A stretch of 64,000 nucleotides of DNA from Icerya purchasi (taxonomy: Eukaryota > Arthropoda > Insecta > Hemiptera > Monophlebidae): contig CM077116.1 in assembly GCA_039619475.1 (NCBI GenBank), positions 458,179,576-458,243,575 of the forward strand. Direction: 5' to 3'. Below, in pieces: positions 48,056 to 59,500 of the stretch. Position numbers and translations under genes: made by a program. How positions within the stretch are numbered: position 1 is the stretch's first letter; the number at the start of each line of letters is the position of its first letter. The notes below the pieces were generated by a model. It saw nothing but the letters and a program-made list of their open reading frames with translations, did no database searches and was not told the origin of the DNA.

Positions 48056-49007
48056 GCTGCTCGCTTCGCTCACCTAGTCCTAAGGGGAGGCTTCTGCTCT
48101 CGCTCACCCGGACTGCACCACGCAGTATTATTAATTAAAATCGGTTAAGGGCTATCGAAACATCAAATGTTTACACAGTTGTAAATTGCAATTCACGGTA
48201 AAAAACGAGAAAAAAAAAACTAAGCGATATTCGCGAACCCAATTATTTTCGCATAAAACAATTTCTTTTTTTTGTATTGTCAGCTGACGTAGCTAAGGCG
48301 CGGCGTGGCGGAAGAAGCGAACAATGATGTTCAGAAGTACTCTCTATTCGACCGTTCTTATTTTTCAGTTATTTCTGATATTTCTCTGGCTCCCTCTGAT
48401 TGAAATATCGAATTAATTTTCAAACTTTGACGTAAAACGTAGAAAAGTGAAAACATCGAACCGTCGACCAAAACGTTTTTATCAATGGGATAATCTCGTG
48501 CGATTAAAACGGTACTATTGTTATCATTAATTACTCGTAATATAAAAATGTTTATATTAAAAATTTTAATAAAAACCAATTCGTGCATTTATTAATCATA
48601 CGCTTTTATTCAAAATTAATCTTAATTTTCCGATTATAAGAAAAATTATCTGAAATTTCTTAAAAATATCGCCGTTATCACCACATAAAATGAATGATCT
48701 TTAAATATGTTTAGGAATGTGAATAATCATCTAAAACGTTTATTCAATATTAAACTATTCGCATAAATCGCTCCAGGTAAAATCCTGGCAATTTTCAACT
48801 TTATCGGTAATTAACCGCCTATACATTTTAAAACCAAAAGTTCTTATCTTAGTTAGCGCATTTTATATCTGTATTAATGGAAATTTCGCGCGCTTACCCT
48901 TCACCTTGGTGTTTCGATAGTTCAAAATAATGCTGCGATATACAGCTTCATCGCGCGAGGGCAGTAACTCTATTTAGGAGTTGATCAGCGAAGCGAGCAG
49001 GGAACCA
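48056..49007. repeat. Distant inverted repeat pair, about 0.95 kb apart
   Basis: GCTCGCTTCGCT near 48059-48070 followed by a TCCTAAGG-like segment has an inverted partner near 48970-49006 (AGCGAAGCGAGC preceded by a TTTAGGAG-like segment). Agreement covers about 27 bases with mismatches after the first 12. This may be the ends of an element or two unrelated inserts in opposite orientation. No transposase frame lies between. Confidence 0.3.
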
Positions 49008-49368
49008 ACCGGGCTTCTTAATGTTAAAATATATATGTAACAAAATTTTACAACTATCATGTTTTAATCTTAACTCTCGCAGTGGTCTATCATTTACAGC
49101 GGGGGCAATTTAGCCGCATTCAAATCTCCGTTCCGAGTGTCACGAAGTTAAAAATTTATCCGGTATCACTGAATCCTCTATCTTTCGTATCTCCGCCGGC
49201 GTGATGCCCTTTTTCCGATGAATTTACAGGAGAATCCGCGAAATAGGGAGTAATTCGATTTTGAAATTTGTAATAAGATAAATTCGCGAAAGAATTATAA
49301 ATTTCATAATCGAATCTAGAAGCGTTATTCTGTATTATACAAATTATAATTATTTAAACGATGTATAT

Positions 49369-49372
<4 letters not shown>

Positions 49373-49427
<55 letters not shown>
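49373..49427. repeat. TA microsatellite
   Basis: A long TA tract, ending TTATATGTACATGTAC. Confidence 0.95.
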
Positions 49428-49429
<2 letters not shown>

Positions 49430-50237
49430 CATGTACACACGCGTATACCGAACATTTTTCAATTTTATTCAAATATAGAGCCTTATTATTTACCGAAATA
49501 ATCGAAAACCGCGTTTAATTCTTTTCCGAATGTTACATATTTTCGGTCGATGAATGAATTCAATAAAACCGTTTATTTATAGTAATTCACGAAGAATTTT
49601 AGACAAGGATACGCGGAATTATTTTAAAAAAAATAAAAGAAAAGCAATTTTTAATCGGCGGTGATAATACAAAACTCGTAAGAGTACACACAGTTAATAA
49701 AAAAAAAAAACAAACATCCGGCGATATGGCCGACGTTTCAACCATATCCCAGCAACGCATTAAAATGTTCAACAGCCGTCAGACATCGATCTATAACGCA
49801 AGCCATTACGCCAAAAAAAATGAAATATTGCACGGTCATTTCGTTAATTATAAACTTAAAATCAGTTTTACATATTGGGACATAAAATAATTATTATCTC
49901 TGTACTGACCATATGAAGCAGCGGTGTTTCGCATTCCGAGCACGAAAAAAAAAAAAAAATTCCTCTTCTGCTGACTTGATGAGTTGATGAGCCAAAAAGA
50001 AAAAAAAAAAAAAGATGCCATTAAAACATTCCAATTAAACGAGCGGAATGACGAGCTATTATTATTATAAGCTCCGATTTTATAATAAACAAATTTATAC
50101 AACGCTTTAAGCCTAAATGGATTGTTAAAACGTCGATAAACTAAAAAGTATACCGCATAGAACATCGAATGTGTATCCGTTTGCTTATTTAACTCCGATT
50201 AACTCTGCGAAGATACAGATATTTTTATATCTCTCAT
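49430..50237. other. AT-rich non-coding stretch
   Basis: Nothing recognisable; several A-rich runs. Confidence 0.4.
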
Positions 50238-50302
50238 TTAAACCTTAACTTCGTAATCCCGACGCCCTATCAAGGATATGATGGGACTTACTTTACTTTA
50301 CC
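50238..50302 (+). mobile_element. SINE 3' fragment, copy 3
   Basis: TAAACCTTAACTTCGTAATC, then CCGACGCCCTATCAAGG and GGGACTTACTTTACTTTA match the 3' end of the SINE at 11131-11398 and copy 2 at 21500. Only the last 65 bases or so remain. Confidence 0.7.
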
Positions 50303-51123
50303 CTACATTTATTAATGTCCTCGAAGAAACTATCCAACTTGGTACGGACGCTGCTGCTGAAAAACTTTTAATTTACCGGTTGCAATTGATGATTCTTACG
50401 CGTTTATATATTTAATTACTTGTCCGATTAAATGTTCTAACCTTCGTTACAAATAGTCGAACCTACAGGCAGGCATTTTAAAAATTAAAGTAATAAAAAA
50501 AAAGTGCGACTTTAATAAGAATAATCGGTGAAATACGGTAAATCCGTACGGCACGGCTGCGTGGGTTTGGCGAATTAATAAAGATATAACAACCATTTCG
50601 AAAACATTTAATACACCGGTAATTCCGAAGTGAGCGTGGTTTTTATGCGGAACACGTTTAATAAAATGATATCAGCGGTGACAGCGCCCAAGTATCTTTT
50701 ACTCAACGGGCACTCCTACCAGCACGGGCAATGTACCGGCATCGCGATGGAATTAATAATAGGTATTTTGCTTAATTTTTTTTTTCTTCGGGATTTCAAT
50801 AATTCTACGCCCATCAACAAAACTTGGAGACCCGGTATTATAAATTCGTATAGCAGCAGGGCCGGCTTTTCGATTGGCGCTTCTCGGTATGTGACCACTC
50901 ACACCGCTGAAAATAATATTAGAGCATATACCATTTGTCTGGTAATTTTCGTAATCGTTTAATATTAACTCGCCGGCTATTTATAAAGAAAAACACACGC
51001 ACACACATAAATGCATTCTACCGATTTTGCCATCGCCCTATTATTATCCCTTTACAATTTTTAAAGACTTCTCCCGGACGTCTACGAGACATGCTTGTTA
51101 TTCGGCGATATTGTTTTTTTTTG

Positions 51124-51191
<68 letters not shown>

Positions 51192-53854
51192 CATACACAC
51201 ATATATATATATATATATATGTATATGTATATGTATATGTATTTACCGCGATAGACTTTTTTTTAGCTAAAACCCATCAACTAAGTTTTCTGCAAGAAGA
51301 GTTGTAACTTTTAAAGAGTTTTACAAACTGGCTTCAAAAATTTAACCGAAAATTAAACACACGTTTCTGATCGCGAGAAATCTGCAAAAAACTTCAAGAG
51401 CAATATCCGCAACTGACGTTGTCTGACTGAATTCATCAGTAGCAATGATAAAAAAATTGATAATTCGGACTACAGTTACGCGGGCTGGATTTTACAAATG
51501 AACTGACCGTTAAGCCCAAAATATCTGCTCCATCAGAAAGCAGTATTAATGCCCTTTCGCGGTCTTTCTTAAAATCGATTGAAAATTCCCCACTCTGAAA
51601 ATCCTGAACAGTCTGTCCTCGATACAACGGACTAATTGGAAGTGTATGCATAGTCCGTTTTTATGAAAGTCCGATAAAATCGAAATCACCGGCCTTGTAT
51701 TTGTTGCCAGCAATACAAGAGGATCCACTCCGTGTGATTTGGGACACAGATGGCACGGAATTGGCAAACAATCACATACAGTTAAACTTCAAAAAATGTT
51801 TATAATTAATTTTTACGCTTGAATCTAGAAAATTTTAAAAGAACTATATTTACACGTATTGAATAACTACAAAATGTTTCTTTAAAAATTAAAAAAAGGA
51901 GCTGGTCTTCAAAAGTCCGTTGAATATCAGGACCGCTGTAATCATTATCGGGCTACTTATGTACAATGTGCTATCGTATACTAAATAATTCCGCGATGGC
52001 CAAAGTATCGGATATGGAAAATCGAATGAACATAAGAAAAATATGTATATCGAATAAAATCAGAATTTCCCGCCTTTTTCGACGTCGATAATTTTTAAAA
52101 AGTTACTTTCAAATCATTTAAAAATAATACATCTCAATTAATTTTGAATTTTTTTTTTAATAAAAACGCGGTGTAAAATATTAAATGCAATTAGTAGACG
52201 CGCGTTAATATTATTTGTATATATGTGCGTCGCCAAGAGGGGCAGGTGAGGGCCGTTGCCCCCCTGGAGCTTCGGAACTTTTTAATCAACTAGCCATGAT
52301 GAGTATTCATAGATGCGTAATCATGGACAATTTGACTTTTATAATAAATTAGTAGAACAATTTGCCAGAAACACACGAAAATTATGTTTTAATTAAGATT
52401 TTATTCTTTTTTATTAAAATATTAAGCCTTTACAAATTATAAATTTTATTTTTCCTACAACGCATGTCTTCTTTCTATCATTTGCCTCCCTACCCCGGCT
52501 CATCGTCTGACGGCGCTCTTGTTTGTATACACTATAACTTCAGGCGCACGTTGTAAAACACTTTTTCGTGCTTTATCATTATGCCGACATCGGTCGATCC
52601 TAGGGGCGCTCGATTACTTTAGGGCCTAATGTAACTTTCTGACTTGTAATTTTTCGCCAACACGCAGAGTATGGGTATAGAGACTTTTTTCGTTCGATTA
52701 TAGCGAAAGACGAGACTTTCTAGCGATCGGCATTTATTTTACTATCTTATAAAGTGCGTGCCACTCATCATAAAGACGACGCTTGTTTTAATAAATTATA
52801 TTTTTCTCTTTTTTCGTTTTGTTTTATCCTTTTTTTGATCTTATTCCTACAAAAAAAACAAAAAAAAAAAAAAAAAAAAAAAACACATGTTCTTTTATTT
52901 TACTGGACAGAATTAGTATAGAGTTCACATTATATGTATCAAGCGTATATGATTGACAAGTTTGAGATAGCCTTGTTGCTGAACTGTCTGTTCGGGTAAA
53001 GTCCCAAATTTATCTTGCATTTATCGACAACGTTTGTCCTTTTCTTTCTCCCTTTTTTCGACAAAGGTGGGTTAACTTCAAGCTGCAAGAATAGATTTGA
53101 ACGTCCAAATTTGTAGTGGAAATAATTAGAAACATTCGCTTAGAAAATGTCAAGAGCGCTAACTCTTATTAGTACGCAAATCGATTGGTCTACTGTATAT
53201 TGTAATTTAATTTTTAGGCATGCGGGTTCAAGAAAAGTTACCAGACCTGGCTTCAAAAATACGTGTTTGTTATTATGATGGATGAAGAACTTGAGTCGGT
53301 ATATTTACTGCCCGCATAAGCTGCAGATAAATTTGTCGAAAGAAAAAGATCCTGTATTTAGTATTGTATAGGCTCTGTTTCTAGCTGAATGATTTAAAAA
53401 AAAAAACAAAAAAAATACAGAAAAAACACCTATATCAGCGACTAATAATAGCGACCAACAATTTTTTAACTCGACTAATTGCGGTTTTTTGTTATTTTTT
53501 TAATTTTAACATTTCCAGGATAAGAAACATTGAACGAAATGTTTAAAATCGTATACAGTTTCAAAAAGGCTCCGTCCGAGTACCGAAAATATTAGAATTG
53601 ACTTAAATACGCGCGAAAGAAAAATTAGTAGATAAGAAATTTAAGAAGAACGCTTAATTCTTTTCCAATAAAATAATAAGCGGTAATATATGTTATACAG
53701 ATTTTTATTAGGATTAAAACAGACAAAAAAAAGAACAAACTATCCGGAACCTTTAAATAAAACTAACCGCGCAAATGTGGAAGTACAAAATTTATCAGAG
53801 ATTGGAAAAAAGCAATCTACTATACATATATGTATATACTTTTAAGACTTATGT
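50303..53854. other. AT-rich non-coding stretch
   Basis: No gene recognised. It includes the long TA microsatellite at 51128-51243 and an A-rich tract at 52851-52883. GC-rich patches near 52230-52270 and 52600-52625 resemble hAT ends but could not be paired. Confidence 0.4.
51128..51243. repeat. TA/CATA/GTATAT microsatellite
   Basis: About 22 TA units, then CATA and CACATA interruptions, a second TA tract and five GTATAT hexamers. Confidence 0.95.
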
Positions 53855-54860
53855 AAATAAAAACTATTGTTAAAGAGTTAAAAAATAAAGTAGCCACCGG
53901 GCTGGGTAATATATCAAATGGATTTTTCAAAAAAAAAATTTAATATCAATTTTCCAAATGTAATTAGAAAAGAATAAATATAATATTTAAATATCACTAC
54001 TTCCTTAGAAATTAACAAAAACAGTAGTAATAATACGAAAAAATAACTAATAAATGATTCGAGCTCTTATAGAGCGATATTGCTTTATTTCAAATTTTAG
54101 TAAAGTTTACGATAAATCTATTTTGTATAAACTTAAACACAATTTTGTATTCAGAATAACATTAATGAAAAGCAATTTGGCTCGTCAGGAAATATGTTTT
54201 TTCAGGAATTTATAGTTTAATGTTTCCCAAAAATGTGATAGCCCCTATGTCGATGGTAATAGCGGCAAAAACGCAACAGAAAATTAAAAATAAAATTACA
54301 CGAGTTTATAATGCAACAGAAAAAAAATAATTTGTAAAGGATTTTGTACTTGTAATTAACGTAACAAAACCTAATTGTATGATACCGAACAATAAAGTTT
54401 AAAAATAGAACCTTAAATATAAATCAATATGGACAAAAATATTAAACACGTTAATCAAATATTTAAGTGTAATTATTGATAGTAATTTAAAATTTTGTAA
54501 CAATTCTAACTTTATTAAAAAATGATATCAACAACATTTTTAACGTTATTTAATACAACAATTAAAATGCTATAAATTATAAAAGAGGAATAATATTGTA
54601 TAAGTCAATAATAGTCAGTAATGTTTTATATGGCAGTATTATTTATACCGATGTGTTAAAAAGATTTAACAAAATGTCAAGTATCTATAAACGAATTCTA
54701 ATTATAAAGCTAATTAAATCTTAAAGGACGATAATTTATCTAGCAGAATTGGTTATTTTCAGGACGTAAAGGAAATGAGAATTTCAATAACATATAACCT
54801 CCTTATTTAGTATTAAAAATATTAATATCGAGCTGAATAATGAGAATTTAATGACGTAAA
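53855..54860 (+). pseudogene. Non-LTR reverse transcriptase fragment, decayed
   Basis: Conserved blocks occur in the right order on the plus strand. TIVKELKNKVATGLGNISNG then FFK (53864-53932) matches the N-K-A-x-G-x-D-x-I block before the fingers. NFSKVYDKSILYKLKHNF (54093-54146) is motif A, D-F-S-K-A-F-D, with the first Asp changed to Asn. LIKYLSVIIDSNLKF near 54450-54494 is the thumb block K-Y-L-G-V-x-x-D. ILYKSIIVSNVLYGSIIY near 54592-54645 and MSSIYKRILIIKL near 54670-54710 are the post-thumb block. Only about 160 bases separate the first block from motif A, where roughly 350 are expected, so an internal deletion has removed the fingers. Motif C is not readable. The extreme A/T drift suggests an old copy. 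The style matches the 10.9 kb fragment better than the 17-21 kb element. Confidence 0.78.
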
Positions 54861-55038
54861 ATATATATGCAATATATATGCTTAAAAATGTATTTAAATA
54901 TCAAAATCAATTAATTAACGTGGAACAATTGAAAAATACTTTCGGAAAATTATTATTATGTTGAGATATATTTTAGCAAATTTAGAATAATTACAATGGT
55001 ATGGCCCCTATCGGTATTTTACGGATATAACAGAAAGA

Positions 55039-55086
55039 ATAGATAGGTAATAAAATTTTCCGATAAAAATTTTATTACCTATCTAT
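55039..55086. repeat. Perfect 21-bp hairpin
   Basis: The arm 55039-55059, beginning ATAGATAGGTAATA, is exactly complementary to 55066-55086, with a 6-base loop CCGATA. The match has no mismatch over 21 pairs. It lies about 180 bases after the reverse-transcriptase remnant. Confidence 0.85.
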
Positions 55087-58080
55087 TATTACTTGTTTGC
55101 GAAATATGGAATTGCGGAGCCGAAAAATTGTGTTAGGTGCATTGACAAGGAACAGTAATACCATTTTCGAAGGTAATACAGAGCGTGACCGGTAACGAGT
55201 AAATTCAACAACTTTAATAAATTTACAATACAAGAGGTTAAACATCGTAAAAATAATATTCGTTTATAATAAGAAAATAATTAAGATTAACAAAATTACT
55301 ATACGTACATTTACAAATTACAAAACAGAATTAATGTGACGCAATAAACTTAATTAGATGAGGCACATTAATTTTTGTTACGTCATATATCTATATATAT
55401 ATATATGTAATTGAAATGTAATAAATAAAAATAAAAAAAAAAAAAAAAAAGGGACTTTTGTAAATGGCGCGTAACAGTACCTCTGCATGCTAATTTATTC
55501 TTTAATACATATAGTTGTAACATTATTACGAGTACAGTAAAAAATATGACAAAAAAGAAAAAAAAAATCATCCGGGACCTTTCTAATTTTGATCGATACA
55601 AAAATATACAACATAGCATATATGTATTAGAAAAAAATTATTTTTCCCGCAAACACAACGCGAATTAATCAAATTAAGCTAATTGCCGTTTTAGTTTACG
55701 CGCTAATATCATCATCAGAAATAGGTCAGCCGAGATTATTAGCCATGCAAATCGAAAGAAATAATTTTATTTCTAGCACTAACCCAATCGTAGAAGTTCT
55801 AGGATGTTTAATTAAGTACATCTGTAACTTTACCGTGAGATCAGAACTAAAAACTGAAAGGTTAAATAAGGTATCTCGTCTAGTGCGCATAAATTCTAAT
55901 TAACCCATGGACTCCTACTAATAAGGGAAAGAAAAACTTTTAAGATAGCCGAAATATCGTCTCCGGGCACAATTTTAAAGAAAAAAACACAAATAAACAT
56001 AAAACGGATTTTCTTATTATTGGTAAAGATCCCCTTTCATCCCAGAAGACAACGCACATTCTCTTATTAGACAATCCCCCTATTATTGCCAGCTTGTCGT
56101 CGGGTCATTATTAATTTCGGGAAATTTTACTTTACATCAGTTCCTCGCTCGATATTTGCCAGGTGTAATTTCGCTATTTTCGCTTTCAACTTTACGCTGA
56201 TCGGTTGTTACGCGGAAAGCAGCGTAGGGAATAATTTGCCAAATCTACACATTGTAATTTATACGTTGAATTATTAAATTAAAAGTAAAAAATGAAATAG
56301 AATATTAAAAAGAAATAACAGATTGTGCGCTATGTATGATTTGTGCGTGCGTGCCTGGAATATTGGCTAAAATTATGCGCTGCAGCAAGACCTCAGAATG
56401 AAAAAAAGTTGAGATTTCGGGAGGCGGTTGGGGAGAAAAATAAAGGTCAAAGATTTTGTAGTTTAGCCAAGTTAACTCTGGTCAAGAATAGTTGATAGTC
56501 CGATAGTTGTAAAAATTTGGTCAGAGTACAGTGTATTCAGTTCGAAGCATTCATTAGAAAAAACTGCTCATGGCGGTGTTTAGCGGAGAATTAATAAACA
56601 TGCGCCATCGTAAATATTGACGCAAACACAGATTGCGGTAGTCGAAATATTTTCAATTTGATTCGGTTCATACACTTTCTGTTGCCGAAGGAGCTCCAAA
56701 GTTCACAACAACTGGTTCCCCGGTTAATGCTCAGATCACCATCGATAACAATTTACAATTTTAGTCACGTTATCAGTACTACTATAATTTCGGATAACAT
56801 TTCATTTACAGGGATTTATTTTTAGCGGTCGCCGATAAAAGTTTTGATAAATATAAAACTAAAAGAATTCGGCCTTTTTCCTTTACTAATCCCACAAAAA
56901 AAAATTAATGAAACCAAATATTAGAATATATTGCTAACGACGTTTTCAGTAGGAATTATTCTTACCAAAATAATAAAAACAATCTTCTATTTCTTGTTCA
57001 TATTATATTTGAAAAAAAACAAAAAACACGCGAAATACGCATGTTCAGCAAAGAAAAAATCAAAAAAAATCCTTTAGTCGATAGGATAGGCATGTTAAAT
57101 TTATTCTTTTTTTTTTTTTTATTTTTTCGCATACGGTTTTACTAGACGGATTTGTTCGCTTGGAGCATGTCAGGAATCTTAAGAAAAATTTTAGGCCGAC
57201 TTTTTTACTGGAATTTTTTATGCTAGCTCCTAGGAGAGCTTAATGAATTTCGGTAATTGTGAACTTTATTTTCTCGATAAAAGTCATCGTTGGTTAGCAA
57301 TCGCCGGCGAATAACAACTTTCTCCGTTCAACTAGATGCTCTTGTCTGAGCGACACATAAAATTACACATGTATGTATATCGTACTTTCTTCTCTTCCTG
57401 CATATAAAATTCACGATCGTTCGATCTTCATATAAAAAAGTCGCGGACTGAACTTTACCCAAAAAATTAAAATCCAGAGAAGAAAAAAAAAAAAAAAGGT
57501 ATAGAAACGAGCGAGGAAATTTCAAAATTAAAAGCCACCTCAAAATTAAATTTAGAGCTCGGCTAGCGATTCCGAAGAAAACAAACTTTAAATACTCTAT
57601 ATATGTCGATTTTTTTTTTATCTGATTTAAGAACACTGGAGCCGTTTCGCAAAAAGAAATGTTCAACTGATTCCGGTTAATATAAAAAAAATCCCTTTTT
57701 TAAGTTCTTTCGGAGAACCTGCATAAATCGGGGCCAGCTTATTCTTCTGAGCTGGAACAAAAATTCGTTTATCGCTTTACTTTGTCTCTCAATCTTCAAA
57801 TTTATGATTAATGACAGCCATTTGCATCCGGATTGTAGCATAGGAATTGACGAAAAAGTGAAACGCATTAGCTATTACATTAAACACCGATGGAAATGAG
57901 GATCATAAAGATTATCGCGCTTTCTTCATCCGTTAGTACAGCTTGAAATCGTCGACTGCCGAATAGTAAAAATATCGCATTCACTGCCAGGTAGCAGGGA
58001 CACATATATCGTGTATTTTATTTTTCGCGTTTATTTTCATATTCTTTACATGTTATTAGGCTTCTCAAAAACTACAGATG
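55087..58080. other. AT-rich non-coding stretch
   Basis: No recognisable gene or complete element. Short TA tract near 55390-55408 and several homopolymer runs. Confidence 0.4.
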
Positions 58081-58085
58081 ATGAA

Positions 58086-58155
58086 ATTTTCCCACCAGTG
58101 CGATTCGAACCGAGCAGCTGAATGATAGCCCGCTGTTCGACAACCGCTGATGTTT
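58086..58155 (-). mobile_element. tRNA-like segment, probably SINE head remnant
   Basis: On the minus strand an A-box-like TCAGCGGTTGTCG is followed by GGGCTATCATTCAGCT, then GGTTCGAATCG, which fits the pol III B box. The spacing is tRNA-like and the middle can fold as an anticodon arm with CAT in a 7-base loop. The T stem and acceptor stem do not pair properly, so I do not call a working tRNA gene. It differs in sequence from the SINE at 11131. Confidence 0.4.
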
Positions 58156-59141
58156 TCGTGAAGCATGTAACACTATATTTTCAAGAACTAATGAAATGGC
58201 GCCAATCTTTTACATATTATAAGGAGAAAAAAAGGATGTAAAACGTTGTACTATTTTAAAAGTTTTGTAACAACTTTTTTTATTCTTTTTTTTTTTTTTG
58301 TTTTTTTTTTTGAAAATTAATTGCGAGTTTGAACGTTTCAGATGCTTCTCAGATCACCTGGATGAAATTAATTTTTGCATGGTCACGCTGTTAATTTGAA
58401 CGCTAAAAAGCGAAATGTAAAAACAATTACAAAAAGTAGTTTCTTCCAAAATATACGACTCATTTTATGTTTTACCTGAGCACTTTTATGTCGAAAAATA
58501 ATAATTTCGATATCGAAGTCTCTTAAGAAATGCTACCTGAAAAAGAACCTTTATATTACTTTTTTTTTCGAAAATCTGCTTTCACTTTGTTTTATCTATC
58601 GACACGTATATATACACGTTTAGTCGAAGTGAAAACCAAACTTAGTTGTCTTCTGTTCTTTCACGATATCAGTGAAAACCAAACTGGAAACTGGAAACTG
58701 TTTTTTTTTTTTTTTTTTAAACTGTTAATTGCGTTAAAATTGTAATATACTATAGTTTATATAAAAAATACACACACAAAAAGTGAAAACAGTTCAATCC
58801 GGATAAAAACTAAACTGAAGTAGGGAAAAATTTGGTGCTATTATGTTAACCTAAATTTTAGTTTAATTATCATTTGTTACCAACTTCCATAAAGAAGGAG
58901 CGGTTATATGTTCGTGTGGTATGTTTCTTTGTTGTTTTTTTTTATGTTTGTTCGTGCAAAACTCATATTTGTATCATTCAACTTAGGTACCACCACGTGA
59001 GTAATTATGAAAATCGGTAAACGTAAACTGATTTTTGGTCAAAAAAAGGTGAAAAAAGTGTGATCCCTTTCGATAATTTCTTATTAGTATAATAACAGAG
59101 GGTTTTCCACAGAACGACTTTTTCTTTTTATTTGTTTTTAA

Positions 59142-59169
59142 TTTTTTTTTTTTTTTTTTTTTTTTTTTT
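59142..59169. repeat. Poly(T), tail of a minus-strand LINE piece
   Basis: A 28-base T run directly joined to the LINE fragment at 59170-59500, read as its poly(A) tail on the minus strand. Confidence 0.85.
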
Positions 59170-59500
59170 GCGTATGACACTAAAGCCCGGATTCGTTGGA
59201 AGGCTTTTTGTGTGAAAGATTAACCAGCTTTTTCCAGATCGGCGATTGCGACTGGGACATTTGGTATTGCGGAAATACTTAATGCTAGTTTTGCAGTTTC
59301 ATCGACTTGTTTGTTTTGACGAATGTTAGAGTGAGATGGGATCCAACAGAAGATGATTTCTTTTTGCTTGATGACGATAGCGTTGGGATTATTTCCTGAG
59401 ATGTGGGACGTTGTTTTTTTCTGTAAAACATTTTGATGGAAAGGAGCACGGATAGCGAATCAGTCAGTATCAGAATGTGGCTTTATATGAGTGGTATCAG
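59170..59500 (-). pseudogene. LINE RNase H fragment ending in internal poly(A)
   Basis: On the minus strand LILTDSLSVLLSIKMF matches the second-Asp motif of RNase H (x-D-S-x-S-x-L). A frameshift follows, then IIFCWIPSHSNIRQ and NKQVDETAKLALSI match W-x-P-S-H-x-G-I-x-G-N-E-x-A-D-x-x-A-K with the His and last Asp retained. Another frameshift leads to IWKKLVNLSHKKPSNESG, the usual region after RNase H. At this point the sequence passes straight into poly(A). The Cys/His C-terminus and 3' UTR seen in sister copies at 38.8, 41.0 and 44 kb are missing, so this copy is truncated on both sides yet polyadenylated. Confidence 0.72.

Noticed and set aside
50630..50962. 110-residue plus-strand frame
   Set aside because: No family motif; a hydrophobic stretch comes from a poly(T) run.
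51018..51307. Overlapping Tyr/Ile-rich frames
   Set aside because: They are produced by the TA microsatellite at 51128-51243.
52228..52625. Possible hAT element between GAGGGGCAGGTG and CCTAGGGGCGCTC
   Set aside because: The ends do not pair as inverted repeats and I found no 8-bp flanking duplication.
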